45,362 bases of DNA from an uncultured Lachnospiraceae bacterium (GTDB taxonomy: Bacteria; Bacillota; Clostridia; Lachnospirales; Lachnospiraceae), in contig CAMIYN010000011.1 of NCBI GenBank assembly GCA_946403075.1, positions 1 to 45,362 of the forward strand, given 5' to 3'. Below the pieces are notes generated by a model that worked only from the letters and a program-made list of their open reading frames with translations, was not told where the DNA came from and searched no databases. Shown in pieces: positions 45,311 to 45,362 of the stretch. A program made the translations under genes and the position numbers. Position 1 is the first letter of the stretch, and every line of letters starts with the position of its first letter.

Positions 45311-45362
<52 letters not shown>

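Overview
This is a very AT-rich window from a low-GC anaerobic Firmicute, most likely a member of the Lachnospiraceae or a close clostridial relative. The evidence is clostridial housekeeping content, Shine-Dalgarno-led genes, CIRCE-controlled groESL, and a DUF5717-DUF5716-TPR gene trio that I associate with Lachnospiraceae. Species-level assignment is not possible from the sequence alone.

Layout. 1-1920: molybdenum-cofactor genes (moaA and a MogA-MOSC fusion). 2013-3519: rsmA and greA. 3908-11330: a long operon-like run of cdd, nrnA, a truB-ribF gene fusion, then the DUF5717/DUF5716/TPR trio. 11561-17169: galE, pncB, hisS and aspS. 17355-24836: a mixed-strand block with a DUF1700 membrane protein, rqcH (minus), comEA-like, a DEDDh exonuclease (minus), dinB, and glnS-ispE (minus). 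25249-30249: an unknown membrane-anchored protein, a long gene-poor gap, groES-groEL under CIRCE, a stomatin-like SPFH protein and an RsiV-like lipoprotein. 30308-41953: a surface-glycan locus (FkbH-like HAD-IIIC protein, acyl carrier protein, nucleotide-sugar epimerase, phosphoglycosyl transferase, two membrane acyltransferases). It is interrupted at about 32.1-36.3 kb by an island with a HinfI-like (predicted GANTC) restriction-modification pair, a RhuM-family gene and several decayed gene pieces, and it is interspersed with an RNA m5C methyltransferase and a lipoprotein cyclophilin. 42359-45013: valS. 45070-45362: tRNA-His, tRNA-Gln, tRNA-Lys and the start of tRNA-Leu.

The main unannotated signal is a dispersed, roughly 105-bp intergenic repeat with imperfect terminal inverted repeats (about GGnAAYCTCTAA), seen as six recognisable copies in both orientations. 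It looks like a MITE. Two copies lie exactly between the stop codons of convergent genes. One appears to supply the last codons and stop of the exonuclease gene, and another abuts an IspE that ends about 25 residues early.

Other points for a second look are the TruB-RibF fusion without a riboflavin kinase domain, the Hsp70/actin-fold DUF5716 system, a GlnRS without a recognisable KMSKS loop, a short HisRS C-terminal domain, and two genes where a strong Shine-Dalgarno points to an ATA codon rather than to a normal start.
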